Origin: Peribacillus tepidiphilus
Lineage (GTDB): Bacteria > Bacillota > Bacilli > Bacillales > DSM-1321
DNA length: 43,165 nt
NCBI RefSeq assembly: GCF_009466385.1
Contig: NZ_WIAQ01000009.1
Location: forward strand, 78,856-122,020
Reading direction: 5' to 3'
How positions within the stretch are numbered: position 1 is the first letter of the stretch; every line of letters starts with the position of its first letter. The notes beneath the pieces were generated by a model. The model was not told the origin of the DNA, ran no database searches, and saw nothing but the letters and a program-made list of their open reading frames with translations. Positions 15,587 through 24,353 of the stretch are shown here, piece after piece. A program made the position numbers and the translations under genes.

Positions 15587-15684
15587 ACCAAGAAGAGCTC
15601 ATTTTCTATTATGAAAAAGGCAATGATCATGATGATTCTTTATTCAAAGGAAATTGTAACTATGGTTATAAAGAAACAGGACCT

Positions 15685-15840
15685 TTAGCCTCTACTACGG
15701 ACTAGTCCATCTAGTTTAATGAGAGGTTGAGTCTGCTGTGTTTCACCGACCACTTGAGATTTGGCATGTTTTGGGTTGGTCCATCTTTGTTTAAACGGAC
15801 TAATGTAGTTATGGTTGTGTACTTTATAGCGTTTATTCAT
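15685..15840 (-). CDS. YpzG-like small protein
   Basis: A 51-residue protein starting at ATG 15840 with GGAGAG upstream. It begins MNKRYKVHNHNYISPFKQRW and continues TNPKHAKSQVVGETQQTQPL. The pattern SPF..RW.NPKHA.SQV.GET.QTQ is that of the YpzG family of small Bacillus proteins, some of which are made late in sporulation. It is basic and Gln-rich with no cysteines. It follows sspK on the same strand with 18 bases between, suggesting one small spore operon. Confidence 0.75.
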   Translation of the reverse strand: MNKRYKVHNHNYISPFKQRWTNPKHAKSQVVGETQQTQPLIKLDGLVRSRG

Positions 15841-15858
15841 AACGAATCACTCTCCATG

Positions 15859-16032
15859 CTATTGTAAATGTAGGCTGTCAGAATCTCTTTGCCCTGATGC
15901 TCTCATTCGTTCTTGCGGATGAGTGTTGATGGTTCCGTCTGCACGCCTTGAAGCATATTCAGCCTTTGCTCTAGGTTCGCCTTCAAGCTTGTTGTTGTTT
16001 TGATTGGGAAAGTTTGTCGCATTATTTCGCAC
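15859..16032 (-). CDS. sspK: Small acid-soluble spore protein K
   Basis: A 57-residue minor spore protein starting at GTG 16032 behind GGAGGGG. The order [40 protein letters not shown] matches SspK almost residue by residue; this copy carries a short extra tail ([10 protein letters not shown]). SspK is made in the forespore and is part of the small acid-soluble protein pool of the core. On the minus strand CATACTA (16128-16134) fits a sigma-G -10 about 95 bases upstream; the -35 is not clear. Confidence 0.9.
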   Translation of the reverse strand: MRNNATNFPNQNNNKLEGEPRAKAEYASRRADGTINTHPQERMRASGQRDSDSLHLQ

Positions 16033-16094
16033 AGTGACCCCTCCTCGATTTGTTAAATAAATCAGACAGATTTTCAGTCATTGTTGCAGCACAC

Positions 16095-16122
16095 GAAATA
16101 TTTCACGCGAAATAATTCGCGT
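16095..16122. promoter_or_regulatory. Two tandem palindromes between sspK and yfhJ
   Basis: GAAATATTTC (16095-16104) is a perfect 10-bp palindrome. It is followed at once by ACGCGAAATAATTCGCGT (16105-16122), with 7-bp arms around ATAA. Both contain GAAATA. They lie in the divergent gap just downstream of the putative sspK -10, so they may be an operator or a leader structure. Confidence 0.45.
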
Positions 16123-16189
16123 ACCTATAGTATGGGTTAAAAGTAAAGAACTATATTGAAAAAATAATGGCAGGAAGGAGAAGAGACTT

Positions 16190-16450
16190 ATGAATGAGAT
16201 TTTTGAAGAACTTGCTCAATTATTAGCAGAAAAAAATAAAAAAATTAGTTATGAGAAAGCATTAACTTGGGTTGAATTGCTTTGGGAGGATTTTGAAACG
16301 ACTTATGCGAAAGCCGGGCACAAATATGGGGGAAAAGAAAGAACAAAAATGGTCGTTAAAACATGGATTAATAATTATGGTCCCTATCTGCATGAATTTG
16401 TAGCAAATAATCCAAAATACAAGCATTTCTTACAGGATTTAAATCATTAG
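16190..16450 (+). CDS. yfhJ: YfhJ family protein (WVELL domain)
   Basis: An 86-residue protein starting at ATG 16190 behind GGAAGGAG. It shows the WVELLWEDFETTYAKAGHKY segment near residues 27-46 that names the family, then GGKERTKMVVKTWINNYG and LHEFVANNPKY. It is small, soluble and charged; function is unknown. It is divergent from sspK and ends at a strong terminator shared with the convergent yfhP. Confidence 0.87.
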   Translation: MNEIFEELAQLLAEKNKKISYEKALTWVELLWEDFETTYAKAGHKYGGKERTKMVVKTWINNYGPYLHEFVANNPKYKHFLQDLNH

Positions 16451-16493
16451 AAAAAGCCTCCGGCTCCCTATTATTCGGGAATGGAGGTTTTTT
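16451..16493. terminator. Intrinsic terminator, yfhJ/yfhP convergent
   Basis: AAAAAGCCTCC pairs with GGAGGTTTTTT, with an inner TCCC/GGGA stem. A- and T-runs on both sides allow function in both directions. It overlaps the last bases of yfhP. Confidence 0.88.
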
Positions 16494-17472
16494 AGTTTGG
16501 AAGGATATTCAGTTTCTTTCTCAGTTTTTCTTCTGAAAAAATCCAGCCAGTATAAGAAGAAACGATATTTAAATCGTGGTCTAGCTGGACGACGGCGACG
16601 AAAGGATAATAGCCATTACTCCTATATCGAAGGTCGATGAATCTTACTTCGTAGCTCCCATTATTCTCTTCAATTTCCCACCGATACACAGGGGAAAAGG
16701 ATAAAAACGCCGCCAAGTTTTTATCATGTTTCGCTACATCTAAAACTTTATGTTCGGGAAGAGGTACTCTTTTGAATTGATCAAGAATGGTGATGGAACG
16801 GTTATTTGCTCTGGCAACATAAAAATGTTTTTCAGTTATGACCGCAACTCGCCATTTATGAAACCTCATAGTCGGAGAAAGGATGATTTTCCTGGCTTCA
16901 GGAATGACTTTTTTCACAGCGGCTTTAATCAGCCTTTGCTCTCGAAAGCGAATAATATAGTATACGATCATGATTCCATAAATGACTAGGAAGGTATAGC
17001 CAGGTGAAGAGCCAAAAGTCCAAAGTATCAGCCCTGCAACGTGAATACCGAAAATAAATGGATCAAATGTATTAATGATGCCAAGCGCGACCCATTTTGA
17101 TGAAATTGGACGTAAAGCCTGCGTGCCATAAGCGTTAAAGATGTCAACGAACACATGCAGAAAAACGGCCAGAAACGTCCATAGCCATATATGTAACAAA
17201 TCGGCTGAAGGATTGAACATATAAAGAATAGCAGTAACAAGCACTGGCCACAGCAGGACGGCGGGAATCGAATGGGTGATTCCCCTATGATTTCGAATAT
17301 AAATGGCATTATTGCGAAGCTTTAAAACGGTGTCAATGTCGGGAATTTGAGAACCGATGATTGTCCCAAGTAATACTGTCTGGGCAGTGGTTGGACTAGC
17401 TGCCACAACAGGATCAAGCGTAGACAATGCTCCTAGTCCCATACCCATAACGAAATGTGTTCCTGTATCCAA
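16492..17472 (-). CDS. yfhP: YfhP membrane-bound metal-dependent hydrolase (YdjM/LexA-binding family)
   Basis: A 326-residue membrane protein close in length to B. subtilis YfhP (327). TTG 17472 is the start: AAGGAGG lies eight bases before it, and the product begins MDTGTHFVMGMGLG as in relatives; a longer frame to 17505 has no binding site. The first half carries several transmembrane helices and the conserved metal-site pattern HFVMG, QIPDIDTV near 54-61, and HRGITHSI near 73-80. The C-terminal half (from about 195) is soluble and contains TEKHFYVARAN. Its substrate is unknown. A forespore-related role has been proposed for the B. subtilis protein; nothing in the sequence tests that. Confidence 0.87.
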   Translation of the reverse strand: MDTGTHFVMGMGLGALSTLDPVVAASPTTAQTVLLGTIIGSQIPDIDTVLKLRNNAIYIRNHRGITHSIPAVLLWPVLVTAILYMFNPSADLLHIWLWTFLAVFLHVFVDIFNAYGTQALRPISSKWVALGIINTFDPFIFGIHVAGLILWTFGSSPGYTFLVIYGIMIVYYIIRFREQRLIKAAVKKVIPEARKIILSPTMRFHKWRVAVITEKHFYVARANNRSITILDQFKRVPLPEHKVLDVAKHDKNLAAFLSFSPVYRWEIEENNGSYEVRFIDLRYRSNGYYPFVAVVQLDHDLNIVSSYTGWIFSEEKLRKKLNILPN

Positions 17473-17564
17473 GAGGTGATCCCTCCTTCTTATTTTAAAG
17501 TCCATATTGAATTATAAGGATCTACAGGGGTAGATGTTCTTACGAATGAGTTGAGAACAATAAT

Positions 17565-17690
17565 GGGTTGAATTATTTCAAAAACGGGTTGAATTATTTC
17601 AATAATGGGTTGAATTATTTCGAAAATAGGTTGAATTATTTCAATAACGGGTTGAATAATTTAGAAAACGGGTTGAATCCTCTCACCACA
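17565..17690. repeat. Tandem array, 21-bp period (array C)
   Basis: GGGTTGAATTATTTC or close variants start at 17565, 17586, 17607, 17628, 17649 and 17670, exactly 21 bp apart. The last two units are decayed. The remaining six bases vary (AAAAAC, AATAAT, GAAAAT, AATAAC). It lies in the divergent gap between yfhP and mutY. Confidence 0.92.
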
Positions 17691-17783
17691 TCGCAATAGT
17701 TTTAATTATCATAACGCATTCACTATTCATTTCCAATTGAATATATTTTAAATTTATGTATCGCCATATTAAAATGATTCATA

Positions 17784-17961
17784 GCGCTTTACGCTTTTCT
17801 TATGATCCAGCTTCAAGCGCCAGCTCTTCGGGTAAAATAACCTTCCCCCTGCGAAGTCTTTAGGACTTCTTCGGGTGAAGAACATTACTTCGCCAGGACG
17901 TCGTAACGTCGACGTTCCCTTTATCAAGAGCTAACCAGGCGCTTTATGCTTTTCTTATTAT
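17784..17961. repeat. Dispersed intergenic element with AACCAGGCGCTT end
   Basis: Near-identical 23-base segments GCGCTTTACGCTTTTCTTAT (17784-) and GCGCTTTATGCTTTTCTTAT (17939-) flank it as direct repeats. Inside, AAGCGCCAGCTCTT on the left faces AAGAGCTAACCAGGCGCTT on the right as interrupted inverted repeats. The centre holds smaller hairpins (GAAGTC/GACTTC). A short relative lies at about 20818-20880. It is non-coding. Confidence 0.7.
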
Positions 17962-18004
17962 ATTCCCTTTTATTATGAATATTTAACATCCTGGAGGAAC
18001 GGAA

Positions 18005-19117
18005 TTGAAGAGTTTTGAGATAGATGCTTTACATCATATAAATAAGTCCGCATTTCAAAATGACTTAATTTCTTGGTTTGAAAAAGAGCAGCGGGACTTG
18101 CCGTGGAGAAAAAATCAGGATCCATATTCGGTTTGGGTTTCAGAAATTATGCTTCAACAAACAAGAGTCGATACTGTTATTCCCTATTATGAAAGGTTTA
18201 TGACTTGGTTTCCAACAATGAAGGATTTTGCTGAAGCTGATGAAGAAAAGATTCTAAAAGCTTGGGAAGGACTAGGCTATTATTCAAGAGTTCGGAATCT
18301 CCATGCCGCTGTAAAAGAGGTACAGGAGAACTATGGAGGAAAGGTCCCAGATACAGTAGAAGAAATTTCGAAGCTTAAAGGTGTGGGGCCATATACAGCC
18401 GGAGCCATTTTGAGCATTGCATATGGTAAACCGGAACCAGCAGTCGATGGAAATGTCATGCGAGTATTGTCACGAATTTTACTCATAAAAGAAGATATTG
18501 CAAAACCGAAAACACGGAAAATATTTGAATTTGCGGTGAGAAAGCTGATCGCAGAGGAAAATCCTTCTTTTTTCAATCAGGCATTAATGGAGCTTGGAGC
18601 AATGATATGCACTCCTGGAACACCTTCTTGTCTTCTGTGTCCTGTAAGGGAGCATTGCGAGGCTTTCAAAGAAGGAATGCAAAAGGAGCTCCCTATTAAA
18701 AATCAAAAGAAAACGTCAAGAACCGTTCCTTTGGTTGCAGCTATTCTGCAAAATGAAAAGGGCGAGATTCTTGTGCGAAAACGAAGCAGCAAGGGCTTGC
18801 TAGCAAACATGTGGGAGTTTCCTAATTTTGAATATTTTAGTAAAGTTATTTCAAACAGAATTTTCTTTCAAGAGCAATTTCTTAATGAATTCGGGACGGC
18901 TGTAGAAATCCAAGACTATGTAACAAAAGTTGAGCATGTATTTTCACATCTTGTTTGGAACGTAGAAGTGTATCGTGGAGTTGTATGTGGAGAAATCGAT
19001 CAACATATTTGCCATAAACATAATATGAAATGGGTAAGCAAGGAAGAAATAAAAGAACTGGCTTTTCCAGTTCCACATCAAAAAATGTACAAGGCGTTTA
19101 TCAATATGGATGAATGA
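18005..19117 (+). CDS. mutY: A/G-specific adenine DNA glycosylase MutY
   Basis: A 370-residue base-excision repair enzyme that removes adenine mispaired with 8-oxoguanine. It shows [20 protein letters not shown] near residues 34-53 with the catalytic Glu, the helix-hairpin-helix [10 protein letters not shown] near 125, and [12 protein letters not shown] near 146 with the catalytic Asp. The 4Fe-4S cluster loop is C-x6-C-x2-C-x5-C ([17 protein letters not shown]) near 200-216. The C-terminal NUDIX-like domain that senses 8-oxoguanine runs from about 240 ([19 protein letters not shown]) to the end. Start TTG 18005 follows TGGAGG (17992-17997). yfhP-mutY-yfhS order matches B. subtilis. Confidence 0.95.
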   Translation: MKSFEIDALHHINKSAFQNDLISWFEKEQRDLPWRKNQDPYSVWVSEIMLQQTRVDTVIPYYERFMTWFPTMKDFAEADEEKILKAWEGLGYYSRVRNLHAAVKEVQENYGGKVPDTVEEISKLKGVGPYTAGAILSIAYGKPEPAVDGNVMRVLSRILLIKEDIAKPKTRKIFEFAVRKLIAEENPSFFNQALMELGAMICTPGTPSCLLCPVREHCEAFKEGMQKELPIKNQKKTSRTVPLVAAILQNEKGEILVRKRSSKGLLANMWEFPNFEYFSKVISNRIFFQEQFLNEFGTAVEIQDYVTKVEHVFSHLVWNVEVYRGVVCGEIDQHICHKHNMKWVSKEEIKELAFPVPHQKMYKAFINMDE

Positions 19118-19136
19118 ATTTTATTTGAATTCAAAA

Positions 19137-19163
19137 GCTGTCCCAAAAAACTTTTGGGACAGC
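19137..19163. terminator. Hairpin after mutY
   Basis: GCTGTCCCAAAA pairs perfectly with TTTTGGGACAGC around a three-base loop, without a long T-run. A second, shorter version (GTCCCAAA/TTTGGGAC) lies at 19208-19231, nearer yfhS. The two may serve the convergent mutY and yfhS transcripts. Confidence 0.7.
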
Positions 19164-19164
19164 A

Positions 19165-19200
19165 TAGGTTGTAGACAAAGTATATTTCACGCATTATCAG
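19165..19200 (-). repeat. Terminator-associated repeat, copy 1
   Basis: On the minus strand it reads AATGCGTGAAATATACTTTG then TCTACAACCTA, matching the copies at 20751, 22050 and 30149. It lies between the two TGTCCCAAAA hairpins. Confidence 0.7.
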
Positions 19201-19245
19201 ACAGACAGTCCCAAATTAATACTTTTGGGACAGCATACTATCCGA

Positions 19246-19470
19246 TTAATCGTAGCTTACCTGGGTTCCGTGTGTGTAATCAGCCTCATTTCGCTTTAAG
19301 CCACCGCGTTTTTGGATTTCTTTGACGATTTCTTTATGAATGGTTTGTCCTTCCACATTCAAATAAGGTACCATTTGTTGAAGAGAATGATGAAAAAAGG
19401 AGAGTTCACTATCTTTCCATTGATTCTTCGGGGTCATAGAGAGTTCTGTCATATCACGACCTACATACAT
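19246..19470 (-). CDS. yfhS: YfhS sporulation-associated small protein
   Basis: A 74-residue protein, the same length as B. subtilis YfhS, starting MYVGRDMTELSMTPKNQWKD at ATG 19470 behind GAGG. The conserved SFFHHSLQQMVPYLN (near 24-38), HKEIVKEIQKRGGL (near 45-58) and the end THGTQVSYD match the family. It is linked to sporulation in Bacillus by expression, with no known biochemical role. It is divergent from fabL with about 80 bases between the starts and converges on mutY. Confidence 0.88.
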   Translation of the reverse strand: MYVGRDMTELSMTPKNQWKDSELSFFHHSLQQMVPYLNVEGQTIHKEIVKEIQKRGGLKRNEADYTHGTQVSYD

Positions 19471-19476
19471 AAATAA

Positions 19477-20301
<825 letters not shown>

Positions 20302-20387
20302 CATAATTTGGATATATTCTGTTTGGTTTTTATAAGGATATTCACCTCATCTCTTGGTTAGATTAAAGAGCGTGGAGGTGAAATACA

Positions 20388-20585
20388 ATGGCACAAAACA
20401 ATAAATCACAATCTGGTACAAACATCCAACATGTGAAACAAGCGAATGCTAAGTCTGCTCAAGGTCAATTCGGCACTGAATTTGCTAGTGAAACAGATGT
20501 ACAACAAGTGAAACAAGCAAACCAACAAGCAGAAGCTCGCAAAGCTCAAGCTTCTGGTCAATTTGGACAACAAAACCAGCAATAA
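20388..20585 (+). CDS. sspE: Gamma-type small acid-soluble spore protein SspE
   Basis: A 65-residue spore storage protein very rich in Gln, Asn, Ala and Ser, starting [20 protein letters not shown] at ATG 20388 behind [14 protein letters not shown] near residues 30-36 is the site cut by the germination protease GPR. QVKQAN occurs twice around it, a trace of the internal duplication in this family. It is shorter than the 84-residue B. subtilis protein, which has longer repeats. Gamma-type proteins are not DNA-bound and supply amino acids at germination. Made in the forespore under sigma-G in known species; the promoter was not resolved here. Confidence 0.95.
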   Translation: MAQNNKSQSGTNIQHVKQANAKSAQGQFGTEFASETDVQQVKQANQQAEARKAQASGQFGQQNQQ

Positions 20586-20596
20586 CCTCTTGATCG

Positions 20597-20625
20597 AAGA
20601 CACCCTTTAAAAGTAAAGGGTGTCT
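20597..20625 (+). terminator. sspE terminator hairpin, copy 1
   Basis: AGACACCCTTTA pairs with TAAAGGGTGTCT around AAAG. It is not followed by a T-run; the sequence changes to CAGGCTGTTGAC, the start of an insert. The T-run appears only after the second copy at 20784-20812. Confidence 0.75.
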
Positions 20626-20750
20626 CAGGCTGTTGACAAACGCTCGCATTTTTCGTCACGAATCCTACTCCGGTGCTCATTACCGTCTAGGGTAACTCCG
20701 CTCCTCGTACAGGTTCGTTCCTTGACTGACAAGCGTTTTCAATCAGCCTG
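20626..20750. mobile_element. MITE-like insert with terminal inverted repeats
   Basis: A 125-bp non-coding segment beginning CAGGCTGTTGACAAACGC and ending GCGTTTTCAATCAGCCTG. The ends are imperfect inverted repeats of about 18 bp. A near-perfect duplicate of the sspE terminator hairpin (28 of 29 bases) lies on each side, the right copy starting 33 bases beyond the insert. There is no gene inside. Confidence 0.65.
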
Positions 20751-20783
20751 AATGTGCGTAAAACATTACTTTGTCTACAATCT
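20751..20783 (+). repeat. Terminator-associated repeat, copy 2
   Basis: AATGTGCGTAAAACATTACT then TTGTCTACAATCT follows the MITE-like insert directly and abuts the second terminator copy. It matches the copies at 19165, 22050 and 30149. Confidence 0.7.
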
Positions 20784-20816
20784 AAGACACTCTTTAAAAG
20801 TAAAGGGTGTCTTTTG
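20784..20816 (+). terminator. sspE terminator hairpin, copy 2 with T-tract
   Basis: AAGACACTCTTTA pairs with TAAAGGGTGTCTT (one wobble) around AAAG and is followed by TTTTGC. It differs from copy 1 at a single base. This is the copy that retains a terminator T-tract. Confidence 0.8.
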
Positions 20817-20817
20817 C

Positions 20818-20880
20818 TATTCTCAAGCACTAGCTCTTCTAGGGTAGAGCTAACCAGGCGCTTTCCACTTTTTCATTCAA
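20818..20880. repeat. Short AACCAGGCGCTT-type repeat
   Basis: AAGCACTAGCTCTT and AGAGCTAACCAGGCGCTTTC repeat the ends of the element at 17784-17961, without its centre. It reads as a deletion form of that family. Confidence 0.65.
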
Positions 20881-20997
20881 TATCGTTTATCTTCGATTGA
20901 ATTCGACAAAACTTCTATTCAGTCTACATAAAAAGATAAAGGAATACCTTTGATAAAAGAGAATAATTTATGTATGTCAAGTATGAGGAGTGAAGGA

Positions 20998-21252
20998 ATG
21001 AAGGAATTCGAAGTGCTTGTTGCCGAACAGCTAAAGACAATGGATAAGCTTATATTTTTGCAATCTGAAATAGAACGCTGCCAAGAAGTTGAAAAACAGT
21101 TGATCCAATTAGAACAGCAGACAGAGATTAGATCTGTCCGTGAAGAAATCCTTCAAATGAAAAATGAATTGAAAGAAATCCAATCCCTGTTTGAAAAACA
21201 AACAGAAGAAGTAATCCGTTCGTATCAGCTCTCTCAAACAGTAACTGTATAG
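20998..21252 (+). CDS. ygaB: YgaB family coiled-coil protein
   Basis: An 84-residue, strongly helical acidic protein starting MKEFEVLVAEQLKTMDKLIF at ATG 20998, which has GAGGAG about seven bases upstream. Heptad-like spacing of Leu and Ile through EIERCQEVEKQLIQLEQQ and EEILQMKNELKEIQSLFE indicates a coiled coil over most of its length. Longer in-frame starts from 20950 lack a binding site. It lies between sspE and ygaC as in B. subtilis, where YgaB has no known function. A weak hairpin before TTTTTCTTTT (about 21290) may end the transcript. Confidence 0.82.
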   Translation: MKEFEVLVAEQLKTMDKLIFLQSEIERCQEVEKQLIQLEQQTEIRSVREEILQMKNELKEIQSLFEKQTEEVIRSYQLSQTVTV

Positions 21253-21502
21253 TTGAATGAAGGAATGAACGGGTCTGTTGATTGCAGGCTCTTTTTCTTT
21301 TATATCCCGCATTGATGGAAGTGTCACTTTATCAAACGGTTTTGCAGAAAAAGAAGGAATAAATTACACAGTTCACTACACTTTTGTTTTAAATTTATTT
21401 ATTAATCGCTATAATAAAGTAGTATATAAGAACAAGCTTTTTACCTTTTTAGAATATATTTTCAGGTAAGAAAGCGTCCAAATAGAAAGTAGGGAGAGAA
21501 AA

Positions 21503-22033
21503 ATGGGTGTTCCCATCGAAGGAGAGAAAATACAAATCCATAGCTATAAGCACAACGGGTTGATCCATCGAATCTGGGAAGAAACCACCGTTTTAAAAGG
21601 GACGCAAAATCTGGTGATTGCTGCAAACGACCGAACGATGGTCACAGAGTCTGACGGTAGAACGTGGATTACAAGAGAGCCAGCTATCTGTTATTTTCAT
21701 TCTCAGTATTGGTTTAATGTGATCGGAATGCTTCGGGAAGATGGTGTGTATTATTATTGCAATATCAGTTCTCCTTTCGTATATGATAAGGAGGCATTAA
21801 AGTATATTGATTATGACCTGGATATTAAGGTTTTTCCGGATATGACTTTTACACTGCTGGATGAAGACGAATATGAGAGACATCGTAAGGAAATGAATTA
21901 TCCTGATGTAATTGACAAAATTTTAAAAAAGAATGTTAAGGAGCTCATATTTTGGATACGTCAGCGAAAAGGACCTTTTTCAGCGGAGTTTATTGATTCG
22001 TGGTACGAGCGTTATCTGACATATCGCAGATAA
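21503..22033 (+). CDS. ygaC: Nucleoside tri-/diphosphate phosphatase, DUF402 family (YgaC)
   Basis: A 176-residue soluble protein starting [19 protein letters not shown] at ATG 21503 behind GGGAGAG. The DUF402 barrel shows [21 protein letters not shown] near residues 55-75, [10 protein letters not shown] near 83-92, and the metal-binding acidic set [10 protein letters not shown] near 107-116 and [10 protein letters not shown] near 121-130. Staphylococcal relatives hydrolyse nucleoside tri- and diphosphates; the same activity is inferred here. It lies upstream of ygaD as in B. subtilis and ends in its own terminator at 22091. Confidence 0.87.
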   Translation: MGVPIEGEKIQIHSYKHNGLIHRIWEETTVLKGTQNLVIAANDRTMVTESDGRTWITREPAICYFHSQYWFNVIGMLREDGVYYYCNISSPFVYDKEALKYIDYDLDIKVFPDMTFTLLDEDEYERHRKEMNYPDVIDKILKKNVKELIFWIRQRKGPFSAEFIDSWYERYLTYRR

Positions 22034-22049
22034 TGAATAATGGTAATGG

Positions 22050-22090
22050 ACTAACGAATGAGCATGAAATATGCTTTGTCTGCAATCTAG
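22050..22090 (+). repeat. Terminator-associated repeat, copy 3
   Basis: GAGCATGAAATATGCTTTGT then CTGCAATCTAG matches the copies at 19165, 20751 and 30149. The ygaC terminator starts at the next base. Confidence 0.68.
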
Positions 22091-22117
22091 CCTGTTGATG
22101 GAAACAACAGGTTTTTG
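22091..22117 (+). terminator. Intrinsic terminator after ygaC
   Basis: CCTGTT (22091-22096) pairs with AACAGG (22106-22111), followed by TTTTTG. Confidence 0.75.
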
Positions 22118-22180
22118 CTTGTTTAATGAAAATGGTTGGACTTTGTGTAAGCTAATAAAAAAGATAGGACGGTAGGATTT

Positions 22181-23929
22181 TTGGGGAGTATACAACGCTA
22201 TTTGAAATTTGTGAAGCCGTATCGGCTGCAAATTATCGGAACGATTATCATCGGTATTATTAAGTTTGCTATTCCACTTATCATACCTTTACTCATTAAA
22301 TATGTTGTGGATGATATTGTAGGAAACGATGGCCTTTCTTCTGCAGACAAGAAAGAAAAGCTTCTAGCGGTTATGGGAATCATGTTTGTCATATTTGTCA
22401 TTCTTCGTCCTCCTATTGAGTATTACCGCCAATATTTTGCTCAATGGACTGGCAGTAAAATTCTTTACGATATACGAGATCAGTTGTTTACCCATATTCA
22501 AAAGCTGAGCTTCCGTTATTATGCCAATACTCGTGCAGGAGAAGTCATTTCAAGAGTTATTAATGATGTGGAACAAACAAAAAACTTCGTGATATCTGGA
22601 CTTATGAATCTTTGGCTTGATATAGCAACGATTATCATTGCCATTGCAGTGATGTTCACAATGAATGTAAAGCTTACCATTGTGTCATTGATTCTATTAC
22701 CGTTTTATGCTTTTTCGGTACGTTTTTTCTTTGGAAAGCTAAGAGAGCTAACGAGAGTACGTTCACAGGCGTTGGCTGAGGTGCAAAGCTATCTTCATGA
22801 GCGTGTTCAGGGTATGCCAGTGATTAAGAGTTTTGCGATTGAAGATCATGAACAAAAGCGTTTTGATGAGCAGAATAAGAACTTTTTACATAAAGCGCTT
22901 GAGCACACACGCTGGAATGCAAAGAGCTTTGCAGTTGTCAATACAATCACCGATATTGCGCCACTGCTCGTCATTGGTTATTCTGCATTTTTGGTGATTG
23001 ACGGAAAAATGACGGTCGGAACTATGGTTGCATTCATTGCCTATATTGATCGTTTGTACAATCCATTGCGCAGGTTGGTTAATTCTTCTACAACCTTAAC
23101 ACAGTCCATTGCATCCATGGATCGTGTCTTTGAATTTATCGATGTGAAATATGATATTACGGACAAGCCAGGGGCAATTGAATGCAAAAATGTAAAGGGA
23201 AATATTACGTTTGAGAATGTGACTTTTTCATATAACGAAGGAGAACCACCAGTTTTAAAAAACATTTCTCTGGATGTGAAAAAAGGGGAAACAATTGCGC
23301 TTGTAGGGATGAGTGGAGGAGGAAAATCCTCGCTTGTTAGCTTAATTCCAAGATTTTACGATGTATCCGAAGGAAGAATATTATTAGATGGGATTGATAT
23401 TCGAGATTTTCAAGTTAGATCCTTACGAGATAAGATTGGAATGGTTTTACAGGATAATATCTTGTTCAGTGAATCAGTAGAGGAAAATATTTTACTAGGC
23501 AAACCTGATGCTACTAAAGAAGAAGTAATAGAGGCTGCCAAAGCAGCTAATGCCCATGATTTTATTATGAATTTGCAAAACGGTTATGACACGAAGGTGG
23601 GAGAAAGAGGTGTTAAGCTTTCCGGCGGCCAGAAACAACGCGTAGCCATAGCACGAGTTTTCTTGAAGAATCCACCGATCCTGATCCTTGACGAAGCCAC
23701 CTCTGCACTAGACTTAGAAAGTGAACATCTTATTCAGGAAGCGCTTGAAAAGCTTGCCAAGGACCGTACAACCTTTATTGTTGCCCACCGATTATCAACA
23801 ATTACCCATGCCGACAGGATTGTACACATTGAAAACGGGGAAATCACAGAGATCGGTACACACGAGGAATTAATGCAGAAAAAAGGGCATTATTATAGAT
23901 TGTTTCAAGTACAGCAACTTGAAAATTGA
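22181..23929 (+). CDS. ygaD: ABC exporter half-transporter YgaD (multidrug type)
   Basis: A 582-residue fused membrane and ATPase subunit, which works as a dimer. Six transmembrane helices fill residues 1-310. The nucleotide-binding domain has Walker [10 protein letters not shown] near 376, Q-loop [11 protein letters not shown] near 422, signature [13 protein letters not shown] near 480, Walker [13 protein letters not shown] near 501, and the switch His in IVAHRLSTI near 535. The family exports lipids or drugs; no substrate can be assigned. Start TTG 22181 ([10 protein letters not shown]) is as in relatives; its binding site (GGTAGGA) is modest. The order ygaC-ygaD is conserved, but what follows is not: an oligopeptide operon separates it from ygaE. 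Confidence 0.9.
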   Translation: MGSIQRYLKFVKPYRLQIIGTIIIGIIKFAIPLIIPLLIKYVVDDIVGNDGLSSADKKEKLLAVMGIMFVIFVILRPPIEYYRQYFAQWTGSKILYDIRDQLFTHIQKLSFRYYANTRAGEVISRVINDVEQTKNFVISGLMNLWLDIATIIIAIAVMFTMNVKLTIVSLILLPFYAFSVRFFFGKLRELTRVRSQALAEVQSYLHERVQGMPVIKSFAIEDHEQKRFDEQNKNFLHKALEHTRWNAKSFAVVNTITDIAPLLVIGYSAFLVIDGKMTVGTMVAFIAYIDRLYNPLRRLVNSSTTLTQSIASMDRVFEFIDVKYDITDKPGAIECKNVKGNITFENVTFSYNEGEPPVLKNISLDVKKGETIALVGMSGGGKSSLVSLIPRFYDVSEGRILLDGIDIRDFQVRSLRDKIGMVLQDNILFSESVEENILLGKPDATKEEVIEAAKAANAHDFIMNLQNGYDTKVGERGVKLSGGQKQRVAIARVFLKNPPILILDEATSALDLESEHLIQEALEKLAKDRTTFIVAHRLSTITHADRIVHIENGEITEIGTHEELMQKKGHYYRLFQVQQLEN

Positions 23930-23949
23930 TAGAAGGATATCTACTTTGG

Positions 23950-23983
23950 AAGGATAGTAACAATCGTTGCTATCCTTTTTTTC
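23950..23983 (+). terminator. Intrinsic terminator after ygaD
   Basis: AGGATAGTAAC pairs with GTTGCTATCCT around AATC, followed by seven Ts. Confidence 0.88.
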
Positions 23984-24353
23984 TTTGCAAAAAAGGTTAT
24001 GCCTGTATGAAGCTTAGGAATGATTCCTGACATTTTTTCATATCTTTTTTATAAATATTTGTTTTTCTATACTAGTAAAATCTTTTGACTAATTCCAGAA
24101 TGAAATTTGAGCAAAAATGAACATAAATATTATTTAAAACTACTAAATCCAAAAATCCAAATACTTTAGTTAATTAATGTATTAATGTAAAAACAAGTTA
24201 ATCAATTTATTTGTCAACAATATTAATTATATTTAAATAATTCAGAAAATAACTAGACTAAATGATTATATTTTTATAGAATACTAATAGATTCGTTTTC
24301 AAATAAAAGGAATGATTGTTAATTACTGAAAGAGCAATGAAAGGAGTATGAAA
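23984..24353. other. AT-rich gap before the oligopeptide operon
   Basis: About 370 bases with no gene on either strand. It must hold the operon promoter, but no clear -35/-10 pair was found. AATTCAGAAAATA near 24237-24251 resembles a CodY box with four mismatches, too weak to call. Confidence 0.5.

Noticed and set aside
21278-21469. 63-codon open frame between ygaB and ygaC
   Set aside because: The composition is unlike a protein, no binding site precedes it, and it begins within the probable ygaB terminator.
24237-24251. CodY box before the peptide transporter operon
   Set aside because: Four mismatches to the consensus and no defined promoter, which is within chance for AT-rich DNA.
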